The position numbers were made by a program, and so were the translations under genes. Source: Thalassobius sp034670005 (lineage in GTDB: Bacteria > Pseudomonadota > Alphaproteobacteria > Rhodobacterales > Rhodobacteraceae). Taken from it: DNA of 64,000 nt. The stretch spans positions 1 through 64,000 of the forward strand of contig NZ_JAXMOH010000003.1 in the NCBI RefSeq assembly GCF_034670005.1, given 5' to 3'. The notes below the pieces were generated by a model that saw only the letters and a program-made list of their open reading frames with translations, searched no databases and was not told the DNA's origin. Of the stretch, positions 18,164 to 27,132 are shown one piece after another. Positions within the stretch are counted from its first letter, which is position 1. Each line of letters begins with the position of its first letter.

Positions 18164-18757
18164 TCAAAATCGGAAATTGACCTTGGCCGAGGCGGTGGTC
18201 GCCTCAACATCGGTGCCCGATCCGTTGAAATTGTCGAAAGCGTGATACAGCACCTCGCCGCCAACCGAGATATTGTCGGTCAGCATGTGCTCGTAACCGA
18301 TCCCGGCAAAATAGCCGGTATCATCGCCCATACTTGCCAAAGACGCCTGTGCCACACCGCCGGTGGCATAGATCAGGCCCCGGCCCAGATCGTAACCGGC
18401 GCGCAGTTTCAACCGCCCGATGCTATCCAGAGTGTCTGTGCCGTTGAGATCGATATTGGACACATCGTAGTCCAATCCCGCACCCAGCACGAACTGGCCA
18501 AAATCGTAATCATAACCGAGGCTCAATCCGCCAATCACGTCGTCGCCACTAAGAGTTGAGGTGCCGGTCGTGCTGACATCGCCATAGCCCAGACTCAGAC
18601 CGCCATAAGCGCCGGTCCAGTCGCCGCCCGTCGAAACAACGGGGGCAGGGGTGGTGATGACAGGTTCAGCAGGGGGGGCGACCGGTGATCCGGCAAGAGC
18701 CGGGGCGGCGATCAGGGCCGCGCCCATTGTGGCCAGGCTTAACCTTTTGACAGTCAT
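18164..18757 (-). CDS. Outer-membrane beta-barrel protein (opacity/OmpA-barrel type)
   Basis: 197 residues from ATG 18757, preceded by AAAGGAA. A signal peptide ends near ALAG about residue 23, followed by a Pro/Val/Thr-rich segment and a small eight-stranded barrel: WTGAYGGLSLGYG, IGGLSLGYDYDFG, VLGAGLDYD, RLKLRAGYDLG, FAGIGYEHML and a final strand ending VNFRF with terminal Phe. This is the pattern of small porin-like outer-membrane proteins. Function unknown; such proteins often serve structure or host interaction. Confidence 0.88.
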   Translation of the reverse strand: MTVKRLSLATMGAALIAAPALAGSPVAPPAEPVITTPAPVVSTGGDWTGAYGGLSLGYGDVSTTGTSTLSGDDVIGGLSLGYDYDFGQFVLGAGLDYDVSNIDLNGTDTLDSIGRLKLRAGYDLGRGLIYATGGVAQASLASMGDDTGYFAGIGYEHMLTDNISVGGEVLYHAFDNFNGSGTDVEATTASAKVNFRF

Positions 18758-18897
18758 ATCCAAGTTCCTTTCGTTCTTGTTTCGGTATGGCTCTAAGCGA
18801 CCGCATACACCGTTGAACGAAGGAATATCTGGGGTCCTGTCGGACAGATTTGAACCCTGCGGTTCAGTTTCGGCTAAGCCCCGCCGATGCCGCCGGG

Positions 18898-20418
18898 TCA
18901 GGTTGGCAAATCTTGGCCGAACAGGTCGTTATAGGTTTCCCGCAGGGCCTTTTTCTGGACTTTCCCCATCGTGTTACGGGGCAATTCGGGCAGGAACAGG
19001 ATCTGCTTGGGTTGTTTGAACTTGGCCAGATCGCGCCCCATGACCGTCTCGATCTGTTCCAGCGTCAGCGCCGGGTCTTGCCTGACCACGACCGCCACCA
19101 CAGCTTCGCCGAAATCGGGATGCGGCAGGCCGATCACGGCACTTTCCAACACTCCGGGAATGTCGTCGATCAGGCTTTCCAATTCCTTGGGGTAAACGTT
19201 GAACCCGCCGGTAATGATCAGGTCCTTGGCGCGACCGACGATGCTGACATATCCGTCGGCATCGCGGGTCGCCAGATCGCCGGTTATGAACCACCCATCC
19301 GGGCGCAGTTCCTCGGCGGTTTTTTCCGGCATTTGCCAATAGCCCTGAAACACATTGTCGCCGCGCACTTCGATCACACCGATTTCGCCGTCTGCGACTT
19401 CGTGATCCTCCGCCATGATGCGCAACTCGACCCCGGGCAGCGGGAACCCCACAGTGCCGGCGCGGCGTTCGCCGTCATACGGGTTCGAGGTGCTCATATT
19501 GGTTTCGGTCATGCCATAGCGTTCGAGGATGCGGTGCCCGGTGCGCGCTTCCCACTTCTCGTGCGTATCGACCAGCAGCGGCGCCGATCCCGACACGAAA
19601 AGCCGCATATTTCGGGACTGTTCCAGCGTCAAACGCGAATTGTCCAGCAGCCGGGTGTAGAATGTCGGTACCCCCATCAACGCGGTCGATGTCGGCATCG
19701 CATCGAGGATCGCTTCGGCGTCGAATTTCGGCAGGAACACCACCGAAGCCCCGGCCAGCAGCGCCACGTTGGTCGCCACGAACAAACCGTGGGTATGGAA
19801 GATCGGCAAGGCATGGATCAGCACGTCCCGGTCGGTGAACCGCCACAGATCGCGCAGGCTTTCGGAGTTGGAGGCAAGGTTCTTGTGGCTCAGCATCGCG
19901 CCCTTGGACCGCCCCGTAGTGCCGGAGGTATAAAGGATCGCCGCCAGATCGTTGGCGCCCCGCGCGACCGGCTGAAACGCCGGGTCGGGATCGGGCAGAT
20001 CGGTCATCAACGTGCCTTGGCCGTCTTTGTCCAGGGTGAAAACCGTTGCTCCGTTTGCCAGCGGCGACAGTTCATCAACCCGACCCGGATCACAGACCAG
20101 AATCCTCGGGGTGGCATCGGTAATGAAGTAATCCACCTCTGCGCCGGTATAGGCCGTGTTCAGCGGTAAAAAAATACCACCGGCCAGAACCGTGCCCAGA
20201 TAGAGTTCCACCGCTTCCAGTGTCTTTTCTACCTGAACCGCGACCCGGTCGCCCGGACGTAGCCCTTCTGTAATCAGCTTCTGAGCCAGGCTTTGCGCCC
20301 CCGAAAAAAGCTGGGCATAGGTGACATCGGGCAGGCCCGGGCGGGTGGCGAAAACCTTACCCGGTGCGATTTCCACGGCTTGGGATAAACGGCTGATAAG
20401 GTAATTGGCGTCGAACAT
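18898..20418 (-). CDS. matB: Malonyl-CoA synthetase
   Basis: 506 residues from ATG 20418 (GGGGG just upstream). It is an acyl-adenylate-forming enzyme that activates malonate with ATP and CoA in the cytoplasm. The P-loop AILYTSGTTGRSKGAMLSHK, ALPIFHTHGLFV, RYGMTETNMSTSNPYDG and ITGGFNVYPKELES match MatB of Rhodopseudomonas closely, as does the catalytic Lys in PRNTMGKVQKKALRE. No malonate transporter or malonyl-CoA decarboxylase lies beside it. Divergent from the EamA transporter gene. Confidence 0.88.
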   Translation of the reverse strand: MFDANYLISRLSQAVEIAPGKVFATRPGLPDVTYAQLFSGAQSLAQKLITEGLRPGDRVAVQVEKTLEAVELYLGTVLAGGIFLPLNTAYTGAEVDYFITDATPRILVCDPGRVDELSPLANGATVFTLDKDGQGTLMTDLPDPDPAFQPVARGANDLAAILYTSGTTGRSKGAMLSHKNLASNSESLRDLWRFTDRDVLIHALPIFHTHGLFVATNVALLAGASVVFLPKFDAEAILDAMPTSTALMGVPTFYTRLLDNSRLTLEQSRNMRLFVSGSAPLLVDTHEKWEARTGHRILERYGMTETNMSTSNPYDGERRAGTVGFPLPGVELRIMAEDHEVADGEIGVIEVRGDNVFQGYWQMPEKTAEELRPDGWFITGDLATRDADGYVSIVGRAKDLIITGGFNVYPKELESLIDDIPGVLESAVIGLPHPDFGEAVVAVVVRQDPALTLEQIETVMGRDLAKFKQPKQILFLPELPRNTMGKVQKKALRETYNDLFGQDLPT

Positions 20419-20546
20419 GGGACCCCCGATCCTTGTGTGTTCTGAAATCCGGCATTGTACTTTTCGCATGGATTTTCCCGAACGCAAGGGCTGGACCTTT
20501 TTCCTTAACCCGTTCAGCATCGCCGCAACCGCAAGGAGACCCCGAA

Positions 20547-21470
20547 ATGAATCCCGTCAATGGCATCCTGCTGAAGCTGTGTTCGGTGCTGATGTTCATC
20601 ACGATGGCGGCGCTGATCAAGGCGACATCGGGCCATGTGCCTCCCGGAGAGGCGGTGTTTTTCCGTTCGCTTCTCGCCATGCCGGTAATTTTCGGCTGGC
20701 TGTGGTTGCGCGGCGATCTGCGCACCGGGCTGAAGGTTGCGTCACCGATGGGGCATTTCTGGCGCGGCTTGGTCGGGACTTGTGCGATGGGGATGATGTT
20801 TGCCGGTCTTGGCTTGCTGCCGTTGCCCGAAGTGACCGCCATCGGCTATGCCGCGCCGCTGCTGACGGTGGTGTTCGCGGCGATGTTTCTGGGTGAAAAG
20901 GTGCATCTGTACCGGATGACGGCGGTGGGGCTGGGCCTTATCGGGGTGTTAATCGTGATCGAACCGCGACTGACCCTGTTTGCGGGCGAAACGGTGCGAA
21001 CTGCCCAAGCGCTGGGCGCGGCCTTTGTTCTTCTTGGGGCTGTGTTCGCGGCGCTGGCGCAAATCCACATTCGTAATCTGGTACAGACTGAACAAACCTC
21101 GGCCATCGTATTTTTCTTTTCGCTGACCTCGACCACCTTGTCGCTGCTCACATTGCCCTTCGGTTGGGTGGTGCCTGAATTGCCCGAGGCGGGTCTGCTG
21201 ATCATCGCCGGGCTGGTTGGCGGGCTGGGTCAGATTTTTTTGACCTCGGCCTATCGCTTTGCTGGCGCGTCGGTGGTGGCCCCGTTCGATTACGCCTCGA
21301 TGCTGTTTGCACTGCTGATTGGATATTTCATCTTTGACGAAGTGCCGACAACGCAGATGTTGGTCGGGGCGTCGCTGGTCATTCTGGCGGGTGTGCTGAT
21401 CATTTGGCGTGAACATGCGCTTGGATTGAAACGGGCCAAGGCGCGGTCGGGAATGACGCCGCAGGGATAG
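20547..21470 (+). CDS. EamA/DMT family transporter
   Basis: 307 residues from ATG 20547 with AAGGAG ahead. About ten membrane segments in two EamA repeats. PPGEAVFFRSLLAMPVI and the second-half QIFLTSAYRFAGASVVAPF with YASMLFALLIGYFIFDE are typical of this drug/metabolite exporter superfamily. Substrate unknown; many members export amino acids or metabolites. It converges on the oxidase gene at 21517. Confidence 0.92.
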   Translation: MNPVNGILLKLCSVLMFITMAALIKATSGHVPPGEAVFFRSLLAMPVIFGWLWLRGDLRTGLKVASPMGHFWRGLVGTCAMGMMFAGLGLLPLPEVTAIGYAAPLLTVVFAAMFLGEKVHLYRMTAVGLGLIGVLIVIEPRLTLFAGETVRTAQALGAAFVLLGAVFAALAQIHIRNLVQTEQTSAIVFFFSLTSTTLSLLTLPFGWVVPELPEAGLLIIAGLVGGLGQIFLTSAYRFAGASVVAPFDYASMLFALLIGYFIFDEVPTTQMLVGASLVILAGVLIIWREHALGLKRAKARSGMTPQG

Positions 21471-21516
21471 GTATGCCCCGTTTCTGCGCTCACGGCGGAC
21501 TATGATCCTTTGTCGG

Positions 21517-22845
21517 CTACTTGCCGGTCACCGATGCATAAACGTAACCCGGTGCCATCAGCATCCGGCGGAACTTGCCGAACGGGAACCGCATAGGGAC
21601 ATCGCGCATCAGGGCTGGATAGGGCCTGTCAGGGTCTTTCCCTTGTGCCAGATCGGCCAGCAGAGCCCCGGCATAGGATCCCATTGCGACGCCATTGCCA
21701 TGATAGGCAAAGCCGACAAAGGCCCCCGGCATTTCCGGGATCGGCCCAACATAGGGCGCGCGCTTGGCTGAGAAGGCCAGAATGCCATTCCAGCAATACG
21801 GCGTTTCCACATGTGCCCAGTCGGGAAAGACAGCTTCGAACCGTTCACGGGTGCGCCGGTGCAGCGCCGCGTCGACCTTGGGCGATGACCCCAGCCCGCC
21901 GCGCATCCCGAACAGGAACTGACCATTCGGCATCAGCCGGAAATAATTCAGGAATGTCTGATGGGTATAGGCCATCTGATCGCTGCTCCATCCGGCGCGG
22001 ATTTCTTCCGCGCTCAGCGGCCTTGTGACCAGAACATTCGATTGCAGCGGCATGTAGCGTGCCCGCATCCAGTCCGGCACATCCTCGGAAGAATACCCAT
22101 TTGTGGCAAAGATCACCTTATCGGCCTGAATGGTGGCCCCGGGCGTTTGCAACGTGAAACCGGCACCCTCGGACTTGACCGACAGAACCGGGCTTTGCCC
22201 GTGAATCGTGACCCCCGCCGCAAGGCAGGCACCAGCCAGTCCATCGGCATATTTGCGCGGGTTGAGCCCGAATCCAGTGGGCAATGTCAGCGCCCCGAAG
22301 AACCGTCCGCGCATTCCCTGTCTGGCCAGGTCCTCGGCTTCGATCAGGTCGGTTTTGACGCCATAAGCAGTCTCTAATTCGGCCTGTTCGGAACGTAGTT
22401 CCCGCATGGCCCCGGGTGAATGGGCCAGAATGGTTTCGCCGTTCGAATGGGTGTCGGCATCTGTGCCGGTCCGGGTCAGAAAGGACCGGACCTGTTCGAT
22501 CGCGGCGACTTCGCTGGCGCACCAGTCCTGCAACCCTTGTGTCCCATGGCGTTTGGCGATGGTTTTGAACGGAAGGTTGGTTCCGCCCAGACAACAGAAC
22601 CCGCCATTGCGCGCCGACGCCCCCCAGCCGGGGCTTTCGGCGTCGAACACGGTAACGGTCTGTCCCGCCTGTGCCAGATGCAGCGCGGCGTTCAGCCCGG
22701 TATACCCGGCGCCGATCACCGCGAATTGGGTGCGGATCGTGCCGCTTGCCGATGGCATCTGATCGTCGGGCACAGTGCTTGGACCCCAGAAACAGCGCGC
22801 GCGCGGTCCGGGGCCATAGCTGTATTGCGGCATGATCCGTTTCAT
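21517..22845 (-). CDS. FAD-dependent amine oxidase, PuuB-like (gamma-glutamylputrescine oxidase family)
   Basis: 442 residues. The DAO-type FAD domain opens with FAVIGAGYTGLNAALHLA, followed by the flavin-contacting GWGASARNGGFC. RNGG and the C-terminal FVGFAYHGNGVAMGSYAGALLADL are family features. It is the last gene of the potFGHI operon, its start overlapping the potI stop by one base, which points to oxidation of imported putrescine or a gamma-glutamyl derivative. PuuA, needed to make gamma-glutamylputrescine, is not in the window, so the true substrate is uncertain. Confidence 0.85.
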   Translation of the reverse strand: MKRIMPQYSYGPGPRARCFWGPSTVPDDQMPSASGTIRTQFAVIGAGYTGLNAALHLAQAGQTVTVFDAESPGWGASARNGGFCCLGGTNLPFKTIAKRHGTQGLQDWCASEVAAIEQVRSFLTRTGTDADTHSNGETILAHSPGAMRELRSEQAELETAYGVKTDLIEAEDLARQGMRGRFFGALTLPTGFGLNPRKYADGLAGACLAAGVTIHGQSPVLSVKSEGAGFTLQTPGATIQADKVIFATNGYSSEDVPDWMRARYMPLQSNVLVTRPLSAEEIRAGWSSDQMAYTHQTFLNYFRLMPNGQFLFGMRGGLGSSPKVDAALHRRTRERFEAVFPDWAHVETPYCWNGILAFSAKRAPYVGPIPEMPGAFVGFAYHGNGVAMGSYAGALLADLAQGKDPDRPYPALMRDVPMRFPFGKFRRMLMAPGYVYASVTGK

Positions 22846-23660
22846 CAGCTTCGGATCGCTTCTTGTTCTTCACGCTGCTGCCGCACCACCGACCGTTTCG
22901 TGATCAGCGAAGCAGAGATCACACCAACGGTGACGATCCCGATCATGATGGTCGACAGCGCGTTGATTTCCGGGCTGACGCCGAGCCGCACCGCCGAAAA
23001 GATCTTGATCGGCAACGTGGTCGAGGAAGGGCCGGCGGTAAAGGACGCGATCACCAGATCGTCAAGCGACAGGGTGAAGGCCAGAAGCCAGCCGGAAATC
23101 ACCGCCGGAGCGATGATCGGCAGCGTGACCAGCCTGAAACTTTGCATCGGCGTGCAGCCCAAATCCAAAGCCGCCTCTTCCAGCGATTTATCGAAGCTGA
23201 CCAGACGCGACGACACCACCACCGACACATAGCACATCGCAAAGGTCGTATGCGCCAGAACGATGGTGAGAACGCCGCGATCCAGCCCGATGCCGATGAA
23301 CAACAACAGCAGCGACAGGCCGGTGATCACGTCGGGCATCACAAGCGGGGCATAGATCATGCCGGAAAACAGTGTCCGGCCCAGAAACCGGCCGCTGCGT
23401 ACCAGAGTATAGGCGGCCATCGTGCCCAGAACCGTTGCGATGGTCGAAGAAATCACTGCAACACGCAGGGTTACCCAAGCCGCGTCGAGAAAGGCTTCGT
23501 TCTGAAGCAGTTCCCCATACCACTTGGTCGAAAACCCCGCCCATACGGTGACCAGCTTGGAGGAATTGAAGCTGTAGATCACCAAAAGCAGCATCGGCAG
23601 GTACAGGAAGACGAAACCGAAGGTCAGTGAGGTCGCATTGAACCATGAAAACCGTCTCAT
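22845..23660 (-). CDS. potI: Putrescine ABC transporter permease PotI-like
   Basis: 271 residues from ATG 23660, whose first bases overlap the potH stop. Six membrane segments of the binding-protein-dependent permease type. The EAA loop EEAALDLGCTPMQSFRLVTLPII contacts the ATPase. SLDDLVIASFTAGPSSTTLPI is typical of PotC/PotI permeases. With PotH it forms the inner-membrane channel for polyamines. Confidence 0.92.
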   Translation of the reverse strand: MRRFSWFNATSLTFGFVFLYLPMLLLVIYSFNSSKLVTVWAGFSTKWYGELLQNEAFLDAAWVTLRVAVISSTIATVLGTMAAYTLVRSGRFLGRTLFSGMIYAPLVMPDVITGLSLLLLFIGIGLDRGVLTIVLAHTTFAMCYVSVVVSSRLVSFDKSLEEAALDLGCTPMQSFRLVTLPIIAPAVISGWLLAFTLSLDDLVIASFTAGPSSTTLPIKIFSAVRLGVSPEINALSTIMIGIVTVGVISASLITKRSVVRQQREEQEAIRS

Positions 23661-24706
23661 TGATCCGCCTCCCGTGCTTTTTGTTCGTTTCTCTGGAACA
23701 GGATGATCGGGATGATCAGGATCAACAGCAGCACCACTGCCACCGCGCTGGCCACTGGCCAGTCCCGGTTGGAGAAGAATTCTTCCCACAACACCTTACC
23801 GATCATCAGCGTCCCCGACCCGCCCAGAAGCGAAGGAATGACGAATTCGCCAAGTGCCGGGATGAAGACCAGAAAGCTGCCCGCGATGATGCCTTGTTTC
23901 GACAGCGGAATGGTGATCAGCCAGAACGCCGACAGCCGCGAACATCCCAGATCTTCGGCCGCTTCCAGCAGGCTCGAATCCAGCTTTTCCAAAGCGGAAT
24001 AAATCGGCAGGATCATGAAGGGCAGGTAGGTATAGACGATACCGATATAGACCGCTGTGGGCGTGTTCATGATGTGCAGGGGTTCCGATATTATCCCGGT
24101 CCACAGCAGGAACTGGTTCAGCAAACCTTCATTTCCAAGAATCCCCATCCATGAATAGACCCGGATCAGGAAACTGGTCCAGAACGGCAGAATCACCAGC
24201 ATCATCAGCGTCGGGCGCCATTCATCCGGCGCCTGCGCCATGCCGTAAGCGATGGGATATCCAACCAAAAGCGTCAACACGGTCGAAACAGCGGCGATTT
24301 TAAGGCTGGAAAGATAGGCTTTCCAATACAGGTCGTCCTGGGTCAGCCAGACAAAGTTCTCCAGATCCAGCTTCGACAGGAAATCCTTGAACCCCGTCCA
24401 GCCCTCGGACCACTCGATCACCGGCACGTAGGGCGGGATCGCCAGCGCGATGTCGCTGAGCGAAATTTTCAACACGATCAGGAATGGCACCAAAAACAGC
24501 GCCAGTAGCCAAGAGTAGGGTAATAAAATGACGAGTTTTCTAAGTGTCCTCGACTTTCCCTCATCTGACCAGAAATGCCAAGAGATCACGGCAACGAGCG
24601 CTGCGGTGATCGCATTAAGCCAGTTTCCAAAGACTACGTAAGCAATGCAATAGCCGATCGAAGCGGCGAAAATTAAACTGAGTGGGAAGTCGATTGCTCG
24701 TCTCAT
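23657..24706 (-). CDS. potH: Putrescine ABC transporter permease PotH-like with N-terminal extension
   Basis: 349 residues. The permease core runs from KLVILLPYSWLLALFLVPFLIVL onward and contains the EAA loop EAAEDLGCSRLSAFWLITIPL and PALGEFVIPSLLGG. The first roughly 55 residues (MRRAIDFPLSLIFAASIGYC and a second hydrophobic stretch) are an extra two-segment extension not present in the E. coli protein. The DNA for it (about 24540-24706) is visibly less GC-rich than its surroundings. One base separates its ATG from the potG stop. Confidence 0.9.
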   Translation of the reverse strand: MRRAIDFPLSLIFAASIGYCIAYVVFGNWLNAITAALVAVISWHFWSDEGKSRTLRKLVILLPYSWLLALFLVPFLIVLKISLSDIALAIPPYVPVIEWSEGWTGFKDFLSKLDLENFVWLTQDDLYWKAYLSSLKIAAVSTVLTLLVGYPIAYGMAQAPDEWRPTLMMLVILPFWTSFLIRVYSWMGILGNEGLLNQFLLWTGIISEPLHIMNTPTAVYIGIVYTYLPFMILPIYSALEKLDSSLLEAAEDLGCSRLSAFWLITIPLSKQGIIAGSFLVFIPALGEFVIPSLLGGSGTLMIGKVLWEEFFSNRDWPVASAVAVVLLLILIIPIILFQRNEQKAREADQ

Positions 24707-24707
24707 C

Positions 24708-25835
24708 CTATTGCTCCAGTACCGACCCGGCGGTCAGCGTCCAACTGAGCCAGACCTCGTCTTCCCAGGTGAAGCCGCGCCGCGACAGGCGGCGGGTATT
24801 GGCGGTCTGCGCCTTGATAATCAATCCGCCGGGAATTTCGACATGGTAGGTCGACATATTGCCCAGATAGGCGATGTCGATGATCTTGCCCTTGATCGCG
24901 TTCAGCGCGCCTTCGGGCTTTTCCTGCGATACCGCGATCTTTTCCGGGCGGATGGCGATATAGGCTTTCTGCCCCTCGCTCAGCGCGCGGGTGGTCTTGG
25001 CCTGAAACGGTTCCTTGCCCTCGGACCAATTGATATTGTAACCATCATCGCCGGACTTTGTCGCGGTGCCTTCGATAATGTTCACATCCCCAATGAAATC
25101 CGCGACATATAGCGAAACGGGTTCTTCATAAATCTTGGCAGGCGTTTCCACCTGGATGATCTGACCTTCGTCCATCACCGCAACGCGGGAGGCGACGGTC
25201 ATCGCTTCTTCCTGATCGTGGGTCACGATCACGAAGGTGGTGCCGGTCTTTTCCTGAATATCCATCAGTTCGAACTGGGTATCCTGACGCAGCTTTTTGT
25301 CCAGCGCGCCCAAAGGTTCGTCCAGCAGCAGCAACTTCGGGGCGCGGGCCAGCGACCGGGCCAGTGCCACGCGCTGCCGCTGGCCGCCGGAAATCTGATG
25401 CGGTTTGCGGCGCGCGAATCGTTCGAGCCGGGTCAATCGCAGCATTTCATCAACCCGTGTATCGATTTCCGGTTTGGAAATGTTCATCCGCTTCAGGCCG
25501 AATGCGATATTGTCCCAGACCGACAAATGCGGGAACAGAGCATAGGACTGGAACATCATGTTCACTGCGCGTTCATTCGGTGGCACTCGCGCCATGTCCT
25601 GGCCGGCCAGCAGAATCTGGCCTTCGGTCGGTTGTTCGAACCCTGCCAGCATCCGCATCATCGTGGTTTTACCACAGCCTGATGGCCCCAGAAGCGCGAA
25701 GAATTCGCACTCGTAGATATCCTGTGTCAGGTTGTCGATGGCGGTGAAGCTGCCGAAGCGTTTGGTGACGTTCTTGAACTGAATCAGCGGCTTTTCCCCG
25801 GGCTCGTTCCACGGGGCGAATTCGGTCTGAGTCAT
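24708..25835 (-). CDS. potG: Putrescine ABC transporter ATP-binding protein
   Basis: 375 residues from ATG 25835. Walker A GPSGCGKTT, Q-loop MMFQSYALFPH, signature ISGGQRQRVALARSLA, Walker B LLLLDEPLGALD and the switch His in VTHDQEEAMT are intact. The C-terminal TOBE-type domain includes AIRPEKIAVS and IAYLGNMSTYHVE. It closely follows E. coli PotG. It follows potF after a terminator-like hairpin and drives uptake through PotH/PotI. Confidence 0.93.
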   Translation of the reverse strand: MTQTEFAPWNEPGEKPLIQFKNVTKRFGSFTAIDNLTQDIYECEFFALLGPSGCGKTTMMRMLAGFEQPTEGQILLAGQDMARVPPNERAVNMMFQSYALFPHLSVWDNIAFGLKRMNISKPEIDTRVDEMLRLTRLERFARRKPHQISGGQRQRVALARSLARAPKLLLLDEPLGALDKKLRQDTQFELMDIQEKTGTTFVIVTHDQEEAMTVASRVAVMDEGQIIQVETPAKIYEEPVSLYVADFIGDVNIIEGTATKSGDDGYNINWSEGKEPFQAKTTRALSEGQKAYIAIRPEKIAVSQEKPEGALNAIKGKIIDIAYLGNMSTYHVEIPGGLIIKAQTANTRRLSRRGFTWEDEVWLSWTLTAGSVLEQ

Positions 25836-25850
25836 GACTGTCCTTGCTGG

Positions 25851-25882
25851 AAAAAGGGCCCGCGCCGGTGTGGCGCAGGCCC
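25851..25882 (-). terminator. Attenuating terminator between potF and potG
   Basis: On the minus strand GGGCCTGCGCC pairs with GGCGCGGGCCC (one G-U) around ACACC and is followed by TTTTT. It lies 18 bases after the potF stop and 16 bases before the potG start, so it likely lets most transcripts stop after the binding-protein gene. Confidence 0.85.
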
Positions 25883-25900
25883 GTGTTAGTGACAGGTTCG

Positions 25901-26986
25901 TTAGATGCCTGATTTGATCTTGGTCCACAGGCGGGTGACGATCCGCTGCACCTTGGCCGGGTATGGCCGGGTGGTGAACAGGTTGTCCAACGTCGCGGCA
26001 TCAGGATAGATCGCCGGATCGCCGATCACGTCCTCGACGAGGAATTCCTGCGAGGCTTTGTTGCCGTTGGCATAGTAGACATAGTTCGAAGCCGCCGCCA
26101 TGTTCTGAGCGTCCATGATGAAGTTCAGAAACGTGTGTGCGGCGTCCGGGTTCGGCGCGTCGACCGGAATCGCCATCTGGTCGAACCACATCTGGGCGCC
26201 TTCCTTGGGTGCGTGATAGGCGATCTCGACGCCATTATCGGCCTCTGCCGCACGGTCGCGCGCCTGCAACACGTCACCCGACCAGCCGACCGCGACGCAG
26301 ATGTCACCATTGGCCAACCCGTTGATGTATTCCGAGCTGTGGAATTTCTGGATATAGGGGCGAACGGCCATATAGACGGCCTCGGCCTTGGCGATCACAT
26401 CGGGGTCCTGGCTGTCGGGATCTTCGCCGATGTATTTCAGTGCCGCGGGGATCATTTCCGCCGGCGCGTCGAGGAAATGCACACCGCACCCGGCCAGCTT
26501 TTCCATATTGGCGGGGTCGAAGACAAGCGCCCAGCTGTCGATCGGGGCGTCCTCGCCCAGCAGCTCGGTCACCTTGCCGACATTCACGCCGATGCCCGTG
26601 GTGCCCCACATGTAGTTGATCGAGTATGCGTTGTCGGGGTCATACTGCGCAGTACGCTTTTCGACCACGTCCCACATGTTTTTGTGGTTCGGCAGTTTGG
26701 ACATGTCCAGTTTCTGGAACGCACCGGCGGAAATCTGGCGCTGCAGGAATGTGCCCGAGGGCACCACAACGTCGTAGCCGGACCCACCGGCCAGCATCTT
26801 GGTTTCCAGCACTTCGTTGCTGTCGAACACGTCATAGATCAGGTCAATGCCGGTCTCTGCTTCGAACTTGGCCAGCAGCTCTTCGTCGATATAGTCGGAC
26901 CAGTTGTAAACCCGCACTTCTTCGGCGGTCGCGGCCCCAGCAATCAGCGCGAGGCTGGCTGCGGCGGTTAGAAAACGATTCTTCAT
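25901..26986 (-). CDS. potF: Putrescine-binding periplasmic protein
   Basis: 361 residues from ATG 26986 with a signal peptide ending ATAEE about residue 22. It matches E. coli PotF along its length: VYNWSDYIDEELLAKFEAET, YDVFDSNEVLE, DVVVPSGTFLQRQ, FHSSEYINGLANGDICVAVG and a C-terminal TRLWTKIKSG. Ligand residues of PotF are conserved: the Trp-Ser-Asp of NWSDY, Trp and Asp of GWSGDV and the Asp of WFDQMA. Putrescine is therefore the best-supported ligand. It is the first gene of the minus-strand operon; a candidate GntR operator lies 43 bases upstream of its start. Confidence 0.95.
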   Translation of the reverse strand: MKNRFLTAAASLALIAGAATAEEVRVYNWSDYIDEELLAKFEAETGIDLIYDVFDSNEVLETKMLAGGSGYDVVVPSGTFLQRQISAGAFQKLDMSKLPNHKNMWDVVEKRTAQYDPDNAYSINYMWGTTGIGVNVGKVTELLGEDAPIDSWALVFDPANMEKLAGCGVHFLDAPAEMIPAALKYIGEDPDSQDPDVIAKAEAVYMAVRPYIQKFHSSEYINGLANGDICVAVGWSGDVLQARDRAAEADNGVEIAYHAPKEGAQMWFDQMAIPVDAPNPDAAHTFLNFIMDAQNMAAASNYVYYANGNKASQEFLVEDVIGDPAIYPDAATLDNLFTTRPYPAKVQRIVTRLWTKIKSGI

Positions 26987-27028
26987 ATCTTTCTCCCGGT
27001 TGTTCGAGGGTCTTTGCGCCCGTCTTCC

Positions 27029-27047
27029 TAATTTGATCAAACTTTGG
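27029..27047. promoter_or_regulatory. Candidate GntR operator upstream of potF
   Basis: TAATTTGATCAAACTTTGG contains the perfect palindrome TTTGATCAAA. It lies between divergent potF and the gntR gene and shares 17 of 19 bases with the site at 27844. Its role is inferred. Confidence 0.6.
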
Positions 27048-27132
27048 CGCTCAAGGCAATATGGTAATGTTTCCACGCTGTCGTTAAACTCGCAAGCAAA
27101 GCCGAATAACCAATGATGAGAAATTAGGCCTG

